A DNA stretch of 64,000 nucleotides from Oceaniferula flava (GCF_016811075.1 NZ_JAFBGL010000009.1:62001-126000); one strand, 5' to 3'; shown: positions 8,685 to 18,534, counted from the first letter of the stretch. The notes: a model not told the origin generated them from the letters alone. Program-made: numbers and translations.

Positions 8685-10179
8685 GAATGTCACCGCAGAA
8701 ATCCGGCCGCGGGCGCCGTGGGAATCGATCGATCTCGGTTGCTCATTGGCGCGCAAGCATATCGGAGACATCTGGAAAGCCTGGGCGTTCACCGTGTTAC
8801 CACTGTGGCTGGTGCTGGCGGTGGTGCTGCGAAATCATCCCTTCGTGCTGATTTTGTGTATCTGGTGGCTCAAGCCACTTTACGATCGAGTGCCGCTGAT
8901 GGTGGTGAGTCGGGCGCTTTTCGGATCGGCCCCGAGTGTCCGCGAGGTGGTCAAGGCCTGGCCGAAGATGATGTTCCGGCGGATCTGGTTTGCGCTGGTG
9001 CTGGGGCGATTTTCTCCTGCGCGCAACCTCACGCTGCCGGTGGCTGAGCTTGAAGGTTTACGCGGTGCCGCTTACCGACAGCGGGTGAATTTGCTCGAGC
9101 GCAACGGTGGTGAAGGCGCCACTATGGCCACACTGGCAGGCATTATTTTGGAAATGGTCACCGCCGCTGGATTAGTGATGTTAGTCATGCTGATGGTGCC
9201 GGACCACATCGCCACCCGCTGGATGGAAGGCCTGGGTGAGTTTTTCGAACACGATAACCTTTCCGAGTTTTCCGACGGCTTTTTCTGGCTGGCTGCTGGA
9301 GTGCAAATGTTTGCCTACATGGTGATGGAGCCGTTTTACGTCAGTGCCGGTTTTGCCCTGTATATTAATAGTCGAACTCTAACCGAAGGGTGGGACATCG
9401 AGCTGGCATTCAAGCGCTTGGGGCAGCGGTTGCAGAAACTCCGTTCCGGTGCCGCCCTGTTGCTAGTCGGTTTCGCAACGGCCATGGCCGTGCCCAATGC
9501 CAAGGCCGAAAACTCACCATACCGCGAGAGTGCCGAGCAGGTTCTGGCCGATGAAGATTTCACCATCCACCACCGCACAATTGAGGTGCCGGTGGATGAC
9601 GGCAGTGACGATAACTCGTTCTTCGAGTGGCTGGCCGATGCCCTCGGCGGCTCCGGGATGCCGGGCTTCATGGGGATGTTGGGAACGATTCTTTTCTACG
9701 TGATCCTGGCAGCTGTGATCGCGGGGATCATCTATCTGATTGTTAGAAATCGACACGTTTTCAACGCCAGCGGTAAGGTCGGAAATCTGAGCGAAGGACG
9801 GGCGAAAATCGAAGCGGTGATGGGCATGGATGTCCGTCCCGAGTCCTTGCCGGACGACGTGGTGGCCGCCGCGAGGGACGCATGGCGCGATGGCGATAGT
9901 CACCTGGCGCTGAGCTTGCTTTACCGGGGTGCCATTGCCTGGCTGGTCCATCGCGAGACGCTGCCGATTGAGGAAAGCGATACCGAAGGCGACTGCTTGA
10001 GACGCGTCGAGCTGGTCAACAACACCGAATACGGACCCTATTTTAAAACCCTAACATCGACCTGGATCGACGTTGCCTACGGCCAAAAAGAGCCCGATGG
10101 CAATCGCATGATTGAACTCTGCGACCGGTGGCCCTTCGATGCCCTGAATCACTCGAAAAAAGGAAGGAGTGCCCGGTGA
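8674..10179 (+). CDS. DUF4129 domain membrane protein
   Basis: The 501-aa protein starts at a GTG inside the end of the previous gene. It has several N-terminal membrane segments (residues about 35-65, 155-175 and 205-230), a periplasmic stretch, a further helix near 330-355 and a cytosolic C-terminal domain (about 390-490). That last domain contains AARDAWRDGDSHLALSLLYRGAIAWL, the pattern of DUF4129 found at the C-terminus of TgpA-like and MoxR-operon proteins. Function is unknown. It is coupled to the downstream DUF4350 gene through a GTGA overlap. Confidence 0.8.
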   Translation: MQLENVTAEIRPRAPWESIDLGCSLARKHIGDIWKAWAFTVLPLWLVLAVVLRNHPFVLILCIWWLKPLYDRVPLMVVSRALFGSAPSVREVVKAWPKMMFRRIWFALVLGRFSPARNLTLPVAELEGLRGAAYRQRVNLLERNGGEGATMATLAGIILEMVTAAGLVMLVMLMVPDHIATRWMEGLGEFFEHDNLSEFSDGFFWLAAGVQMFAYMVMEPFYVSAGFALYINSRTLTEGWDIELAFKRLGQRLQKLRSGAALLLVGFATAMAVPNAKAENSPYRESAEQVLADEDFTIHHRTIEVPVDDGSDDNSFFEWLADALGGSGMPGFMGMLGTILFYVILAAVIAGIIYLIVRNRHVFNASGKVGNLSEGRAKIEAVMGMDVRPESLPDDVVAAARDAWRDGDSHLALSLLYRGAIAWLVHRETLPIEESDTEGDCLRRVELVNNTEYGPYFKTLTSTWIDVAYGQKEPDGNRMIELCDRWPFDALNHSKKGRSAR

Positions 10180-11387
10180 AATTACTAAGAATGATTCTCG
10201 CAGGCCTCACGCTGTGCCTGCTACTGAGCTCCTGCGGTGAGAAGGAAATCAAGCGCCGCACGGTGGGATACAAGGGGAAGGCCAAGTCCAATCCCTTCCT
10301 CGCGGCCGAACGCTTTCTCGCGGAGCAGGGCAAGGACGCTGGATCGGAACACGGACTGGGCCGACTCGATGAGGACACTGGCACCCTGTTCCTGCCACCG
10401 ACCTCCATCAACACCGTCGGCCGCGCGAAACGTCTGCTCGACTGGGTGGCTGAAGGCGGTCATCTCGTCCTGATGTTAGAAGGTGGTGAAATGGGCGGCA
10501 ACGACTTCAGCATGACTCCCAGCTTCAACTTCGGCGGCGATGAAACGTCGGCTGGGGTGGATTACATTTTGGACGAACTCGAGGTGGGCTATGAAGGTCC
10601 GGAAGCGGTGTCGTTTTCCGGCAGCTCGATGGACATCGATGACTGGGAAGCCATGGACGAAAAAGATCGCGTGCTGCTGGACTCGTCGATCAGCCAAGTG
10701 GACCTCGGCCACGGCAAGATGGAGCTGCGCTATTGGACGGGGAATGGCTTGGATTACGATTCGCAATACATGGGCGAATACCTCGGAACCTCGGCGAAAA
10801 AGGGCGATGACGCGCTGCGCTTCCTGAGTATGCTCTACGGAAATGGTCGGGTCTCCTTGCTCACCGATGCCCGACCGCTGAGAAACCGCTATCTGGCCTA
10901 CGCCGATCACGCCGAGTTCCTCGCCACCCTCGTGGAACTCTCGCGCGAAGGGAAGGTGGTCTTTTCCTCAGGTGAGGGCGACGGATTTTTTGCCATGGTC
11001 TGGCGTCATTTCAAGATGGCAGTGTTAGGCTTGCTGGCCGTCGTGGTGTTCTGGCTTTGGCGGCACCTGCCACGCTACGGTCCGGAGCAGGACATCGGCG
11101 AGGGCAATACCCGCGAGTTCTCTGACCAGTTGCGAGGCATTGGTCGCTTTCTCTGGCATCACAAGCGCGACGACACCCTGCTCGGTGCACTGCGCTCCAA
11201 TGTGAACCGCGAACTCTCGCTGCAACCCGGCATGAGTCACGAGGGGATCTTTGAACAGCTCGCCACGGCCTCAGGCCTTCCGGTGGAATCGGTGATCGAG
11301 GCGATGACGCGCGAGCACATCCACGAGCCCAGTGTGATGGTGCGCGTGACCACCAATCTTCAGAAAATTCTCAAACACATCCAATAA
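10176..11387 (+). CDS. DUF4350 domain lipoprotein
   Basis: The GTG at 10176 is chosen because it is preceded by AAGGAAGGAG, overlaps the upstream stop codon, and gives a clean lipoprotein signal with lipobox LLSSC. An upstream in-frame ATG would bury this signal. The 403-aa product has a DUF4350-like region (residues about 30-210, with the segment LLDWVAEGGHLVLMLEG). A single membrane helix follows (about 275-292, ending WLWRHLPRYGP), then a cytoplasmic tail. In related operons this gene sits just before moxR, as here. Confidence 0.82.
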   Translation: MKLLRMILAGLTLCLLLSSCGEKEIKRRTVGYKGKAKSNPFLAAERFLAEQGKDAGSEHGLGRLDEDTGTLFLPPTSINTVGRAKRLLDWVAEGGHLVLMLEGGEMGGNDFSMTPSFNFGGDETSAGVDYILDELEVGYEGPEAVSFSGSSMDIDDWEAMDEKDRVLLDSSISQVDLGHGKMELRYWTGNGLDYDSQYMGEYLGTSAKKGDDALRFLSMLYGNGRVSLLTDARPLRNRYLAYADHAEFLATLVELSREGKVVFSSGEGDGFFAMVWRHFKMAVLGLLAVVVFWLWRHLPRYGPEQDIGEGNTREFSDQLRGIGRFLWHHKRDDTLLGALRSNVNRELSLQPGMSHEGIFEQLATASGLPVESVIEAMTREHIHEPSVMVRVTTNLQKILKHIQ

Positions 11388-11398
11388 TCCAAGACATC

Positions 11399-12439
11399 AT
11401 GAACGACCATCAACCACCCTCAGTGAACCCCGCGGGCCAAGATCCGGCGCAGCAGCCTCAGGCTTCTTATCAAGCGGCTCCTTCCGTATCGCGTGCGGCG
11501 ATGCTTACGCAGCAAATCCATGGTGAGCTGCGCAAGGTATTCTTCGGTCAGGACCACGTGGTGAATCAGGTGCTGGCCGCCTTGCTGGCTGGTGGTCATG
11601 TTTTGTTAGAAGGTAAACCCGGTCTGGGGAAAACGCACCTGGTGCTGGCTCTGGCACACAGCTTCGGCGGAGATTTTGGTCGGATCCAATTTACTCCGGA
11701 TCTGATGCCCACGGATGTGACTGGTTTCACCTTGTTCGATATGAAAAGTCAGACCTTTCAAATGCGCCGAGGTCCGGTGTTCACCAACTTGCTCTTGGCC
11801 GATGAGATTAACCGGGCCCCCGCTAAAACCCAGGCTTCGTTGTTAGAGGTGATGCAGGAACAGCAGGTGACGATCGATGGCGAAAGCATCAAGCTGGAAG
11901 CTCCCTTCATGACCTTGGCCACTCAGAACCCGATTGAGCAGGAAGGCACCTATCCACTGCCGGAAGCGCAGCTGGACCGATTCCTGATGAAGGTGGTGAT
12001 CGATTACCCGGATCAGGTGAGCGAGGAGCACGTGGTGGGGCAGGTAACGTCCGTGGCATCGGGCCAAGGGCTGAATGCCAAGACGGTGGATCAGGTCTGC
12101 GCCCAAAGCGATATCATCGAAGCACAGCGCGAGTGCGCGGCCATTCGTGCCGTGCCGGAGGTGGTGCGCTACGCCGTGAACATCTGTCGGGCCACTCGCG
12201 AAGCCCAAGGGATTAGCCTGGGGGCCGGCACGCGGGGGGCGATCAGTCTTGTGCAAGTGGCCAAGGCCTACGCGCTGATGAGCAACCGCGACTTTGTCAC
12301 TCCCGATGATATTAAATCGGCGGCTCTGCCGGTGCTGCGCCACCGGGTTCAGCTGGCACCAGAGCTCGCCATTAGTGGCCAGAATATCGACGATGCGGTC
12401 ACCAACATCGTCAACTCCGTCGAGGCACCTCGCATCTAA
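11399..12439 (+). CDS. MoxR family AAA+ ATPase
   Basis: The 346-aa protein has a Walker A GKPGLGKT at 72-79, Walker B LLLADEINRAP, and the MoxR sensor regions TLATQNPIEQEGTYPLPEAQLDRF. The N-terminal 35 residues are Pro/Gln-rich and look disordered. MoxR ATPases act as chaperones for the assembly of complexes, usually with VWA or DUF58 partners; the DUF58 gene follows 34 bp downstream. The substrate here is unknown. It is part of the RDD-SpoIIM-DUF4129-DUF4350-MoxR-DUF58 run. Confidence 0.95.
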   Translation: MNDHQPPSVNPAGQDPAQQPQASYQAAPSVSRAAMLTQQIHGELRKVFFGQDHVVNQVLAALLAGGHVLLEGKPGLGKTHLVLALAHSFGGDFGRIQFTPDLMPTDVTGFTLFDMKSQTFQMRRGPVFTNLLLADEINRAPAKTQASLLEVMQEQQVTIDGESIKLEAPFMTLATQNPIEQEGTYPLPEAQLDRFLMKVVIDYPDQVSEEHVVGQVTSVASGQGLNAKTVDQVCAQSDIIEAQRECAAIRAVPEVVRYAVNICRATREAQGISLGAGTRGAISLVQVAKAYALMSNRDFVTPDDIKSAALPVLRHRVQLAPELAISGQNIDDAVTNIVNSVEAPRI

Positions 12440-12473
12440 TCTCTGACAGGCCAAGCCTAGCGATCACCGAAAT

Positions 12474-13772
12474 ATGCAGCCGACTCAACGCGTCATCCTC
12501 CTCGCCATCCTCTGGGCCTTGCTCGGATTTGGTGCCAGCCTGTGGTCACCGCTGGTGCCTTTCTGGCTCTGGGGCGGTGGGGTAGCGGCGGTGTTTCTGC
12601 TGGTGGATGCTCTCTGGGGACGCTGGCAGAAGGTGCCTTCGGTCGACCGCTCACTGCCCGGCCGCTTTGCCATTGGCATCGAACAGTTGGTCCCCATGAA
12701 GCTGCACAATCCGGGGAATCTCGCGCTCAAAGTCCGCTGCTACGATGGCTTGCCCGGCGATGCGCTGAGTGATGAAATGCCGTGGACTGGAACAATCCCT
12801 GCCGGAGGCCACACGGAGATCAAGTATCCAGTGACCATTGCCGAGCGTGGTCTCAAGCAGTTTGCGCCCGTGCATCTGCGCGTGTTCTCGCCGCTGGGGT
12901 TTTGGACACGGAGCTGTCGCAGCGGCCAGGACCAATTTACCCGAGTCTATCCGAACTATGAACCGGTGCTACGCTACGCCTTGTTAGCCATGGCGAATCG
13001 CGCCGAGCAAATGGGGATCGTGAAGAAAAACCGCACCGGAATGAGTCGGGAATTCCACCAACTGCGCGACTATCAATTAGGCGATCAACTCTCGAAAATT
13101 GATTGGAAAGCCAGCTCGAAGCGACTCTCTCTGATCACTCGCGATTACCAGGAACAGCGCGACCAGACGGTGATTTTAGCGGTCGACTGTGGCAGGCGCA
13201 TGCGTGCCCTCGATGGCGGCGTGCCCCAGTTCGATCATTGCCTGAATGCCATGCTACTCCTCGCATACACCGCACTGCGGCAGGGAGATCATGTTGGGAT
13301 TCTCGGTGTCGGTGGCTCCGACCGCTGGCTGCCACCGGTCAAGGGTGTGCAGGCGATGACCACCATTTTAAACCACCTCTACGATTACGAAACCTCTACC
13401 TCACCGAGTGATTTTTCCGAAGCGGCGGAGCACCTGTTGACCCGGCAGCGTCGACGCTCCTTGGTGGTGATGCTCAGCAACATCCGCGGTGAAGATGGTC
13501 ACCAGCTGGTCGAACCATTGCGGATGATTCGCCGGCGCCACGTCACCATTCTCGCCAACCTACGTGAAGCCTCGGTGACTCGACGCATGGAAACCCCGGC
13601 CGCTGTGTTAGATGATGCCCTCGAGGTGGGAGCAACTGCCATTTACCTTGAGGAGAGGGCGAGAGTGCTCGGGGAGCTCAGGCAGCACGGCATTTTCACG
13701 GTGGATAGCCTCGCCAAAGAGCTTCCGATCGCGCTGGCCAATGCCTACCTCAATGCCCGCGAGCAGGTTTAA
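12474..13772 (+). CDS. DUF58 domain protein (MoxR partner)
   Basis: The 432-aa protein has two N-terminal membrane helices (residues about 7-45), a beta-rich region, and the DUF58 motif YQLGDQLSKIDWKASSKRLSLITRDYQEQRDQ. A VWA-like Rossmann segment follows (VILAVDCGRRM). Proteins of this family are partners of MoxR ATPases and are thought to recruit ligands through the degenerate VWA fold. It is followed 12 bp later by a DUF2238 gene. Confidence 0.93.
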   Translation: MQPTQRVILLAILWALLGFGASLWSPLVPFWLWGGGVAAVFLLVDALWGRWQKVPSVDRSLPGRFAIGIEQLVPMKLHNPGNLALKVRCYDGLPGDALSDEMPWTGTIPAGGHTEIKYPVTIAERGLKQFAPVHLRVFSPLGFWTRSCRSGQDQFTRVYPNYEPVLRYALLAMANRAEQMGIVKKNRTGMSREFHQLRDYQLGDQLSKIDWKASSKRLSLITRDYQEQRDQTVILAVDCGRRMRALDGGVPQFDHCLNAMLLLAYTALRQGDHVGILGVGGSDRWLPPVKGVQAMTTILNHLYDYETSTSPSDFSEAAEHLLTRQRRRSLVVMLSNIRGEDGHQLVEPLRMIRRRHVTILANLREASVTRRMETPAAVLDDALEVGATAIYLEERARVLGELRQHGIFTVDSLAKELPIALANAYLNAREQV

Positions 13773-13784
13773 GCCACTTCCATC

Positions 13785-14498
13785 ATGAACTTACTGAAGA
13801 CATTCCACTGGTCAAAACTCACCGTCACCCTGGCGGCGCTGGTGGTGGCGATTTTGGTGAAATCCACACCGGTGATGATTGTCTCGGCCTGTTTTCTCGG
13901 CCTGATCGCCTTTGAGCGTCGGCTCGATATTCTGGTGCCACGGGGCCTGGCCTTGGCCTTCATGATTTTCTGCATCTGCTCGCTGGTGCTCGGAAGCTAC
14001 TACAACTTCTATGAAAAATTCAGCTGGTGGGACGACATGCTGCACGCCTTTTACGGCGGCGCCTTCGCGCTGATCGGTTTCCTTTTCATCCAATACCTTT
14101 CCTACAAGCGGGGCGTGGAGAATGATGTCCTGATCATCTGCATGTTTTCCTTCTGCTTCTCGGTCACCTTCGGTGCTATCTGGGAGATCTATGAATACAG
14201 CTACGACATCCTCACGGGCGGCAACATGCAGCGCACCGAGGTCGGGCGCGGGGTTGATGATACCATGCACGATATCATCCTCGAGAGCAGCTCCGCGCTG
14301 GTGCTGAATATTTTCATCTACATTTACCTCCGAAGCGGCGCACACAATGTGGTGGGGCGCGTTTGGGAATCGTTTCTGGAGCTCAACCCACCTCGTCGTG
14401 TGATCCGCGATGAAATCAAGCGGCTGAGGGAGCGCAAGCAGATGAAAAAATCCTACCGAGGACTGCGCTCCGGCCGCAACTCGCGGCGTGGGGATTAG
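13785..14498 (+). CDS. DUF2238 (YjdF-like) integral membrane protein
   Basis: The 237-aa protein has five or six membrane helices. Family-type polar residues lie inside the membrane region: WWDDMLHAFYGG, WEIYEYSYD and DDTMHDIILE. The C-terminal tail is strongly basic. Function is unknown; the conserved His, Asp and Glu residues suggest a metal or catalytic site. It follows the DUF58 gene by 12 bp and probably belongs to the same transcript. Confidence 0.8.
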   Translation: MNLLKTFHWSKLTVTLAALVVAILVKSTPVMIVSACFLGLIAFERRLDILVPRGLALAFMIFCICSLVLGSYYNFYEKFSWWDDMLHAFYGGAFALIGFLFIQYLSYKRGVENDVLIICMFSFCFSVTFGAIWEIYEYSYDILTGGNMQRTEVGRGVDDTMHDIILESSSALVLNIFIYIYLRSGAHNVVGRVWESFLELNPPRRVIRDEIKRLRERKQMKKSYRGLRSGRNSRRGD

Positions 14499-14550
14499 CC
14501 GGATATCGGTGTTGCGCGATGGGCTCGTGATGTTCAGACTGCGGGCGGAA

Positions 14551-15834
14551 ATGAACAGCTTTTACAACGCATTCGACCACGAACGGCTTTCTAACTGGGA
14601 AGCAAGTGGCGACTTTCGCACGCCTTTTCAAATGGACCGCGATCGGGTGCTGCATACGCCTGCATTTCGTCGGATGCAGAGCAAGACCCAGGTGTTCTGG
14701 AGTGGCGAGTATGATTTCTACCGCACCCGCCTGACCCACTCGCTGGAAGTGGCGCAGATTGGTCGATCGATCTGCCACTGGCTGAAACAAGACTCCGAAC
14801 TGCTGCGCGACGACCACTTCATTGACCCCGAGTTGGTCGAGGTGATCTGCCTGTCGCACGATCTCGGGCATCCACCCTTCGGCCACGCCGGCGAGCGGAG
14901 CCTCAATTTCCTGATGAAGGATTACGGCGGCTTCGAGGGCAACGCGCAGACGCTCCGACTGCTCACCGAGCGCATCTTTTCCGTCAAACGAAGCGGCATG
15001 GATCCAACCCGCGCCTTTCTCGATGGCGTGCTGAAATACAAAACCCTGTGGAGTGAGTTGAACAAGCAGGGCGAGGCACCCGAAAACCACTTTATCTACG
15101 ACAGCCAGGCGGCGTATCTCGATTGGGCCATCGGCGGCAATGATTTCCCGGTGGAATACACACCGGGGGACGAGCGCGACAAGTTCAAGTCGATCGAGTG
15201 CCAGGTGATGGACTGGGCTGACGACACCGCCTATTCGCTCAACGACCTTGCCGATAGTGTCAGGGCCGGCTTTTTGTCGATCCACCGCATCGAACAATGG
15301 GCGGAAAAAACCGGAAACTCCTGCGGTGAGGGATCGCCGCTGGGGGATTTGATCAAGGCGATTCGCGGCAACCGAGTGGAACCGTTTGCTGGGAAAAGAA
15401 TTGGGAAATACATTCAGTCGGCCCGCCTGGTCGAGGACACGAACTGCATGAGCGCCTTGACCAACCGCTATCGCTATCGACTGGAGGTCGATGCAGATAT
15501 TCGCGCGGAGTCCGAGGTGTTCAAGAAGCTGGCATTTCAGGTCGTCTTCCTCTCGCCGGAACTGAAGCAACTGGAGCACAAGGGGAACTTCATGTTAGAA
15601 CGACTCTGGGAGGTGCTGAAAACGCGCTACATCGACGGCCTAAGCATCGGCGGTCAAAATTTTCAAATCCTCCCCAAAGATGATGCCGAGGAAATTGAAG
15701 CCCAGGACGACGTCAACGAACGCGCCCGCTTGGTGTGCGATTTTCTGGCCGGCATGACTGATAGCTCGGCGGTGCGTTTGTACAAGCGCCTGTTCATTCC
15801 CGACTTCGGCTCGATCGGCGATCTAGTCGGTTAG
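14551..15834 (+). CDS. dgt: dGTP triphosphohydrolase-like HD domain protein
   Basis: The protein has 427 aa from the ATG at 14551, which is preceded by GGGCGGAA. In-frame starts at 14488 (GTG, overlapping the upstream gene) and 14530 are possible. HD-superfamily metal ligands are visible: H63 (RLTHSLEVAQIGR), H103-D104 (SHDLGHPPFGHAGE) and a distal Asp in MDWADDTAYSLNDL. The family hydrolyses dNTPs to nucleoside and triphosphate, lowering dNTP pools, and some members restrict phage. Nothing phage-related is nearby, so a housekeeping role is more likely. Confidence 0.92.
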   Translation: MNSFYNAFDHERLSNWEASGDFRTPFQMDRDRVLHTPAFRRMQSKTQVFWSGEYDFYRTRLTHSLEVAQIGRSICHWLKQDSELLRDDHFIDPELVEVICLSHDLGHPPFGHAGERSLNFLMKDYGGFEGNAQTLRLLTERIFSVKRSGMDPTRAFLDGVLKYKTLWSELNKQGEAPENHFIYDSQAAYLDWAIGGNDFPVEYTPGDERDKFKSIECQVMDWADDTAYSLNDLADSVRAGFLSIHRIEQWAEKTGNSCGEGSPLGDLIKAIRGNRVEPFAGKRIGKYIQSARLVEDTNCMSALTNRYRYRLEVDADIRAESEVFKKLAFQVVFLSPELKQLEHKGNFMLERLWEVLKTRYIDGLSIGGQNFQILPKDDAEEIEAQDDVNERARLVCDFLAGMTDSSAVRLYKRLFIPDFGSIGDLVG

Positions 15835-15858
15835 GGATGGTGGTTAGTTGTTAGTATT

Positions 15859-15882
15859 CACCAGTGATAAAGAGCACTGGTG
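15859..15882. repeat. Perfect inverted repeat after dgt
   Basis: CACCAGTG and CACTGGTG (8 bp each, 8-base spacer) lie 25 bp after the dgt stop. There is no T run on either side, so it may be a weak or factor-dependent terminator or an operator for the lipid operon that starts at 16024. Confidence 0.5.
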
Positions 15883-16023
15883 GGCGATACATTGCGTGGG
15901 TAGATCTAACGTTGATTTCGTAATGTATTGATTATTACTGGGTTCGGTGTTATGGTGCAATGTGAGAGATGTACAATGCACTAGTTGGACAGTGCGTCTG
16001 TGGATCTTTCATCCCCGCAGACA

Positions 16024-17097
16024 ATGAACCAGATTTTCAAAGCTACCCGAAGCATGCCCGCACCCCATGTGGTGCGAGCCGAGGGAGTGCGGTTTTTGAA
16101 AAATGCTTGGGAGAAGGTTAAGCAGTTTAGTCTCATCGAGCCCACCATCGAGACTCGGCCTCCTCGTATTGGCATTGCTCTCTCATCTGGAGGTGCCAAA
16201 AGCTTGGCCCACGTCGGAGTGATCCAGGTGTTAGAGGAGAACGGGATTGAGGTGCACGCCGTTGCTGGCTCGAGCATGGGGGCCTATGTCGGCGCTCTAT
16301 GGGCCGCAGGCTGCGATGGCGCGCAGCTGTTCAAGCTCGCTGCCGAAATGCAGGACCGCACCGTGCTCAAGCAGCTGGCCGACCCAGCACCGCCCTTTCT
16401 CAAGGGCTTTCTGAAAGGGGAGAAAGCCAGAGATCATCTGGGGGCAAGCATCGGGGATGTGTCGTTTGATCAGCTACAGAAACAGCTCATCATCGTGGCC
16501 GCCGACCTCGATAGCTACGAACGCATTGTCTTCCGCCACGGTTCCGTTCTTGATGCGGTGCATGCCAGCTGCGCCATGCCCGGCGTGGTGGTTCCGGTCA
16601 CCGTGGATGGAAAACGCTGCACCGATGGCGGTGTGGTCGAGCCGGTGCCGGTGTCCTCTATGCGGAAATTTTGCGACGTCGATCTCGTCATCGCGGTGAG
16701 CACCCTGCCTGATTTCACCCAACTGAACCACAAACGCGAAAGTGAGGACGCGGAAATTCAGCAGGAGATCTCTAGCAGCCTGTGGGGGCGCATGGCCAAG
16801 ACCATCACCGGGAGTATCAGTCTTACCGCCGAGGGGAACACCATCGACACCCTGCGACGCAGCATCCGCATCGGCCAGATCCGGATCGCCCACGATGCCT
16901 GCAAGAATGCGGACGTCGTGATGCATGCCCACACCCACCAGGAGAGTCGCTGGCACGATTATCATAACTTTGAACATTTCATCGAAGTCGGCCGACACGC
17001 CGCAGAAGCCCAGCTCCACACCATCCGCGAGCTCATCGAAAACTACCAACCAGAAACTTCTCAACATGAATCTAAAGTTCAAAAATTGGTGGGATAA
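16024..17097 (+). CDS. Patatin-like phospholipase (RssA type)
   Basis: The protein has 357 aa from the ATG at 16024; a TTG 39 bases upstream is less likely. The patatin fold is shown by the oxyanion-hole motif SSGGAKSLAHVG, the nucleophile elbow GSSMG and the catalytic Asp in TDGGVVEPVPV. There is no signal peptide, so it probably acts on cytoplasmic or membrane lipids to release fatty acids. It overlaps the acyl-CoA ligase gene by 32 bp and heads a five-gene beta-oxidation operon. That supports a role in freeing acyl chains for degradation. Confidence 0.88.
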   Translation: MNQIFKATRSMPAPHVVRAEGVRFLKNAWEKVKQFSLIEPTIETRPPRIGIALSSGGAKSLAHVGVIQVLEENGIEVHAVAGSSMGAYVGALWAAGCDGAQLFKLAAEMQDRTVLKQLADPAPPFLKGFLKGEKARDHLGASIGDVSFDQLQKQLIIVAADLDSYERIVFRHGSVLDAVHASCAMPGVVVPVTVDGKRCTDGGVVEPVPVSSMRKFCDVDLVIAVSTLPDFTQLNHKRESEDAEIQQEISSSLWGRMAKTITGSISLTAEGNTIDTLRRSIRIGQIRIAHDACKNADVVMHAHTHQESRWHDYHNFEHFIEVGRHAAEAQLHTIRELIENYQPETSQHESKVQKLVG

Positions 17098-18514
17098 GGC
17101 CTCCCCGGAAGAGGTCGAACGTCATCAGTCGAAGCTCCTGCAAAAACTGATCACCACCCGCGTTGCCCCGTTTTCCAAATATTACCGCGAGATGTTTGAG
17201 CGCGAGGGGATCGACCCGGCATCGATCCAGTCCACCGATGATCTGGTGCGACTGCCGTTCACCTTCAAGCGCGACCTCGGCGAGACCAAGGACTTTGTCA
17301 TCGTGCCGGAAAAAGAGGTGCTGCAAAGACAGTCGGGCACCTTTCTCAAAATGCTGCGTCACGGTCCTCGTGGGGTGAAAAAGGTGCTCGAGGACGAACT
17401 GCGTCCCATTTTCATGACCAGCACCACCGGTCGATCTTCCGCGCCCGTGCCCTTCCTTTACACCCAACAAGACATCGCCATTCTCGAAGAGAGCGGACGT
17501 CGGCTGATGGAAATGTGTGGCGCCACGCCGGATTTTAAAATCGTCAACGCCTTTCCCTTTGCTCCCCACCTGGCTTTCTGGCAGGCACACTACGCTGGCA
17601 CCGGAGATAATAAATTCACCCTCTCCACCGGAGGCGGTAAGGTGATGGGGACCTCCGGCAATGTGGAGGTGATTGCCAAAATCCAACCCGACGCCATCAT
17701 CGCGATGCCGACGTTTTTGTATCACTTGCTGCAAAAAGCCGCCGAGGGGAAGCAGCGCTGGCCGAACTTGAAACGCCTGGTGTTAGGTGGCGAAAAAGTC
17801 CCCGAGGGCATGCGCCGCAAGCTGCGCACTTTCTGCGCGGAACTCGGTGCGGACAAGGTGGATATTCTCTCCACCTACGCGTTCACCGAAGCCAAGATGG
17901 CCTGGGCGGAATGCGCCGCAGCCGAAGGTGAGGAGTCGGCCGGTTTCCATCTCTATCCCGACCTGAGCATCATCGAAGTGGTCGACCCCAACACGGGCGA
18001 ACGGGTGCCTGACGGTCACCCCGGTGAGATTGTCTACACGCCACTGCAGAGTCGTGGCTCGATCGTGCTGCGCTACCGCACCGGCGACCTGATCGAGGGC
18101 GGCATCGTGCGCGACCTCTGTCCGATCTGTGGTCGCACCTGCCCGCGCTTGGTGGGAAAAATTTCCCGAGTCTCGGATATCCACCGACTGAATATCGGCA
18201 AGCTGAAAGGCACCTTGGTCGATTTCAATCAGCTGGAAAACCTGCTCGACGATACCGAAGGCCTGGGTGCCTGGCAGTTGGAGCTGCGTAAGGAGAATGA
18301 TGATCCGTTAGATCTCGATGAAATCATTATCCACGCGGTGCCAATGGACTGCAAGCAGGCCACCCTGGCGGAAAACATCCGGCAAAAACTCAAGAATGCC
18401 ACCGAACTGAGCCCGAACGACATCCGTTTCTACGATTGGAAAACCATGCGCAAAATGCAGGGGGTCGGTAAGGAGCTGAAGGAGAAGAAAGTCATCGATA
18501 ATCGCCCGAAATAA
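17066..18514 (+). CDS. PaaK-like acyl/aryl-CoA ligase (AMP-forming)
   Basis: The protein has 482 aa from the ATG at 17066; the frame extends upstream inside the patatin gene, but that part is a shadow. Adenylation-domain motifs are the P-loop-like FMTSTTGRSSAP, LVLGGEKVP and YRTGDLIEGG. A C-terminal CPICGRTCPRL resembles the Cys-containing loop of phenylacetate-CoA ligases. It activates a carboxylic acid to its CoA thioester. The operon context suggests fatty or aromatic acyl substrates, but specificity cannot be read from sequence. It replaces the FadD type usually found at this step. Confidence 0.82.
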   Translation: MNLKFKNWWDKASPEEVERHQSKLLQKLITTRVAPFSKYYREMFEREGIDPASIQSTDDLVRLPFTFKRDLGETKDFVIVPEKEVLQRQSGTFLKMLRHGPRGVKKVLEDELRPIFMTSTTGRSSAPVPFLYTQQDIAILEESGRRLMEMCGATPDFKIVNAFPFAPHLAFWQAHYAGTGDNKFTLSTGGGKVMGTSGNVEVIAKIQPDAIIAMPTFLYHLLQKAAEGKQRWPNLKRLVLGGEKVPEGMRRKLRTFCAELGADKVDILSTYAFTEAKMAWAECAAAEGEESAGFHLYPDLSIIEVVDPNTGERVPDGHPGEIVYTPLQSRGSIVLRYRTGDLIEGGIVRDLCPICGRTCPRLVGKISRVSDIHRLNIGKLKGTLVDFNQLENLLDDTEGLGAWQLELRKENDDPLDLDEIIIHAVPMDCKQATLAENIRQKLKNATELSPNDIRFYDWKTMRKMQGVGKELKEKKVIDNRPK

Positions 18515-18534
18515 TCACCCGAACCCATGACATC

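Noticed and set aside
14416-15579. 387-codon open frame antisense to dgt.
   Set aside because: Shadow of the dGTPase gene; no motif or ribosome binding site supports it.
14551-15834. dGTPase as an anti-phage defence gene.
   Set aside because: Some HD dNTPases defend against phage, but there are no defence or mobile genes nearby and the gene follows a housekeeping run.
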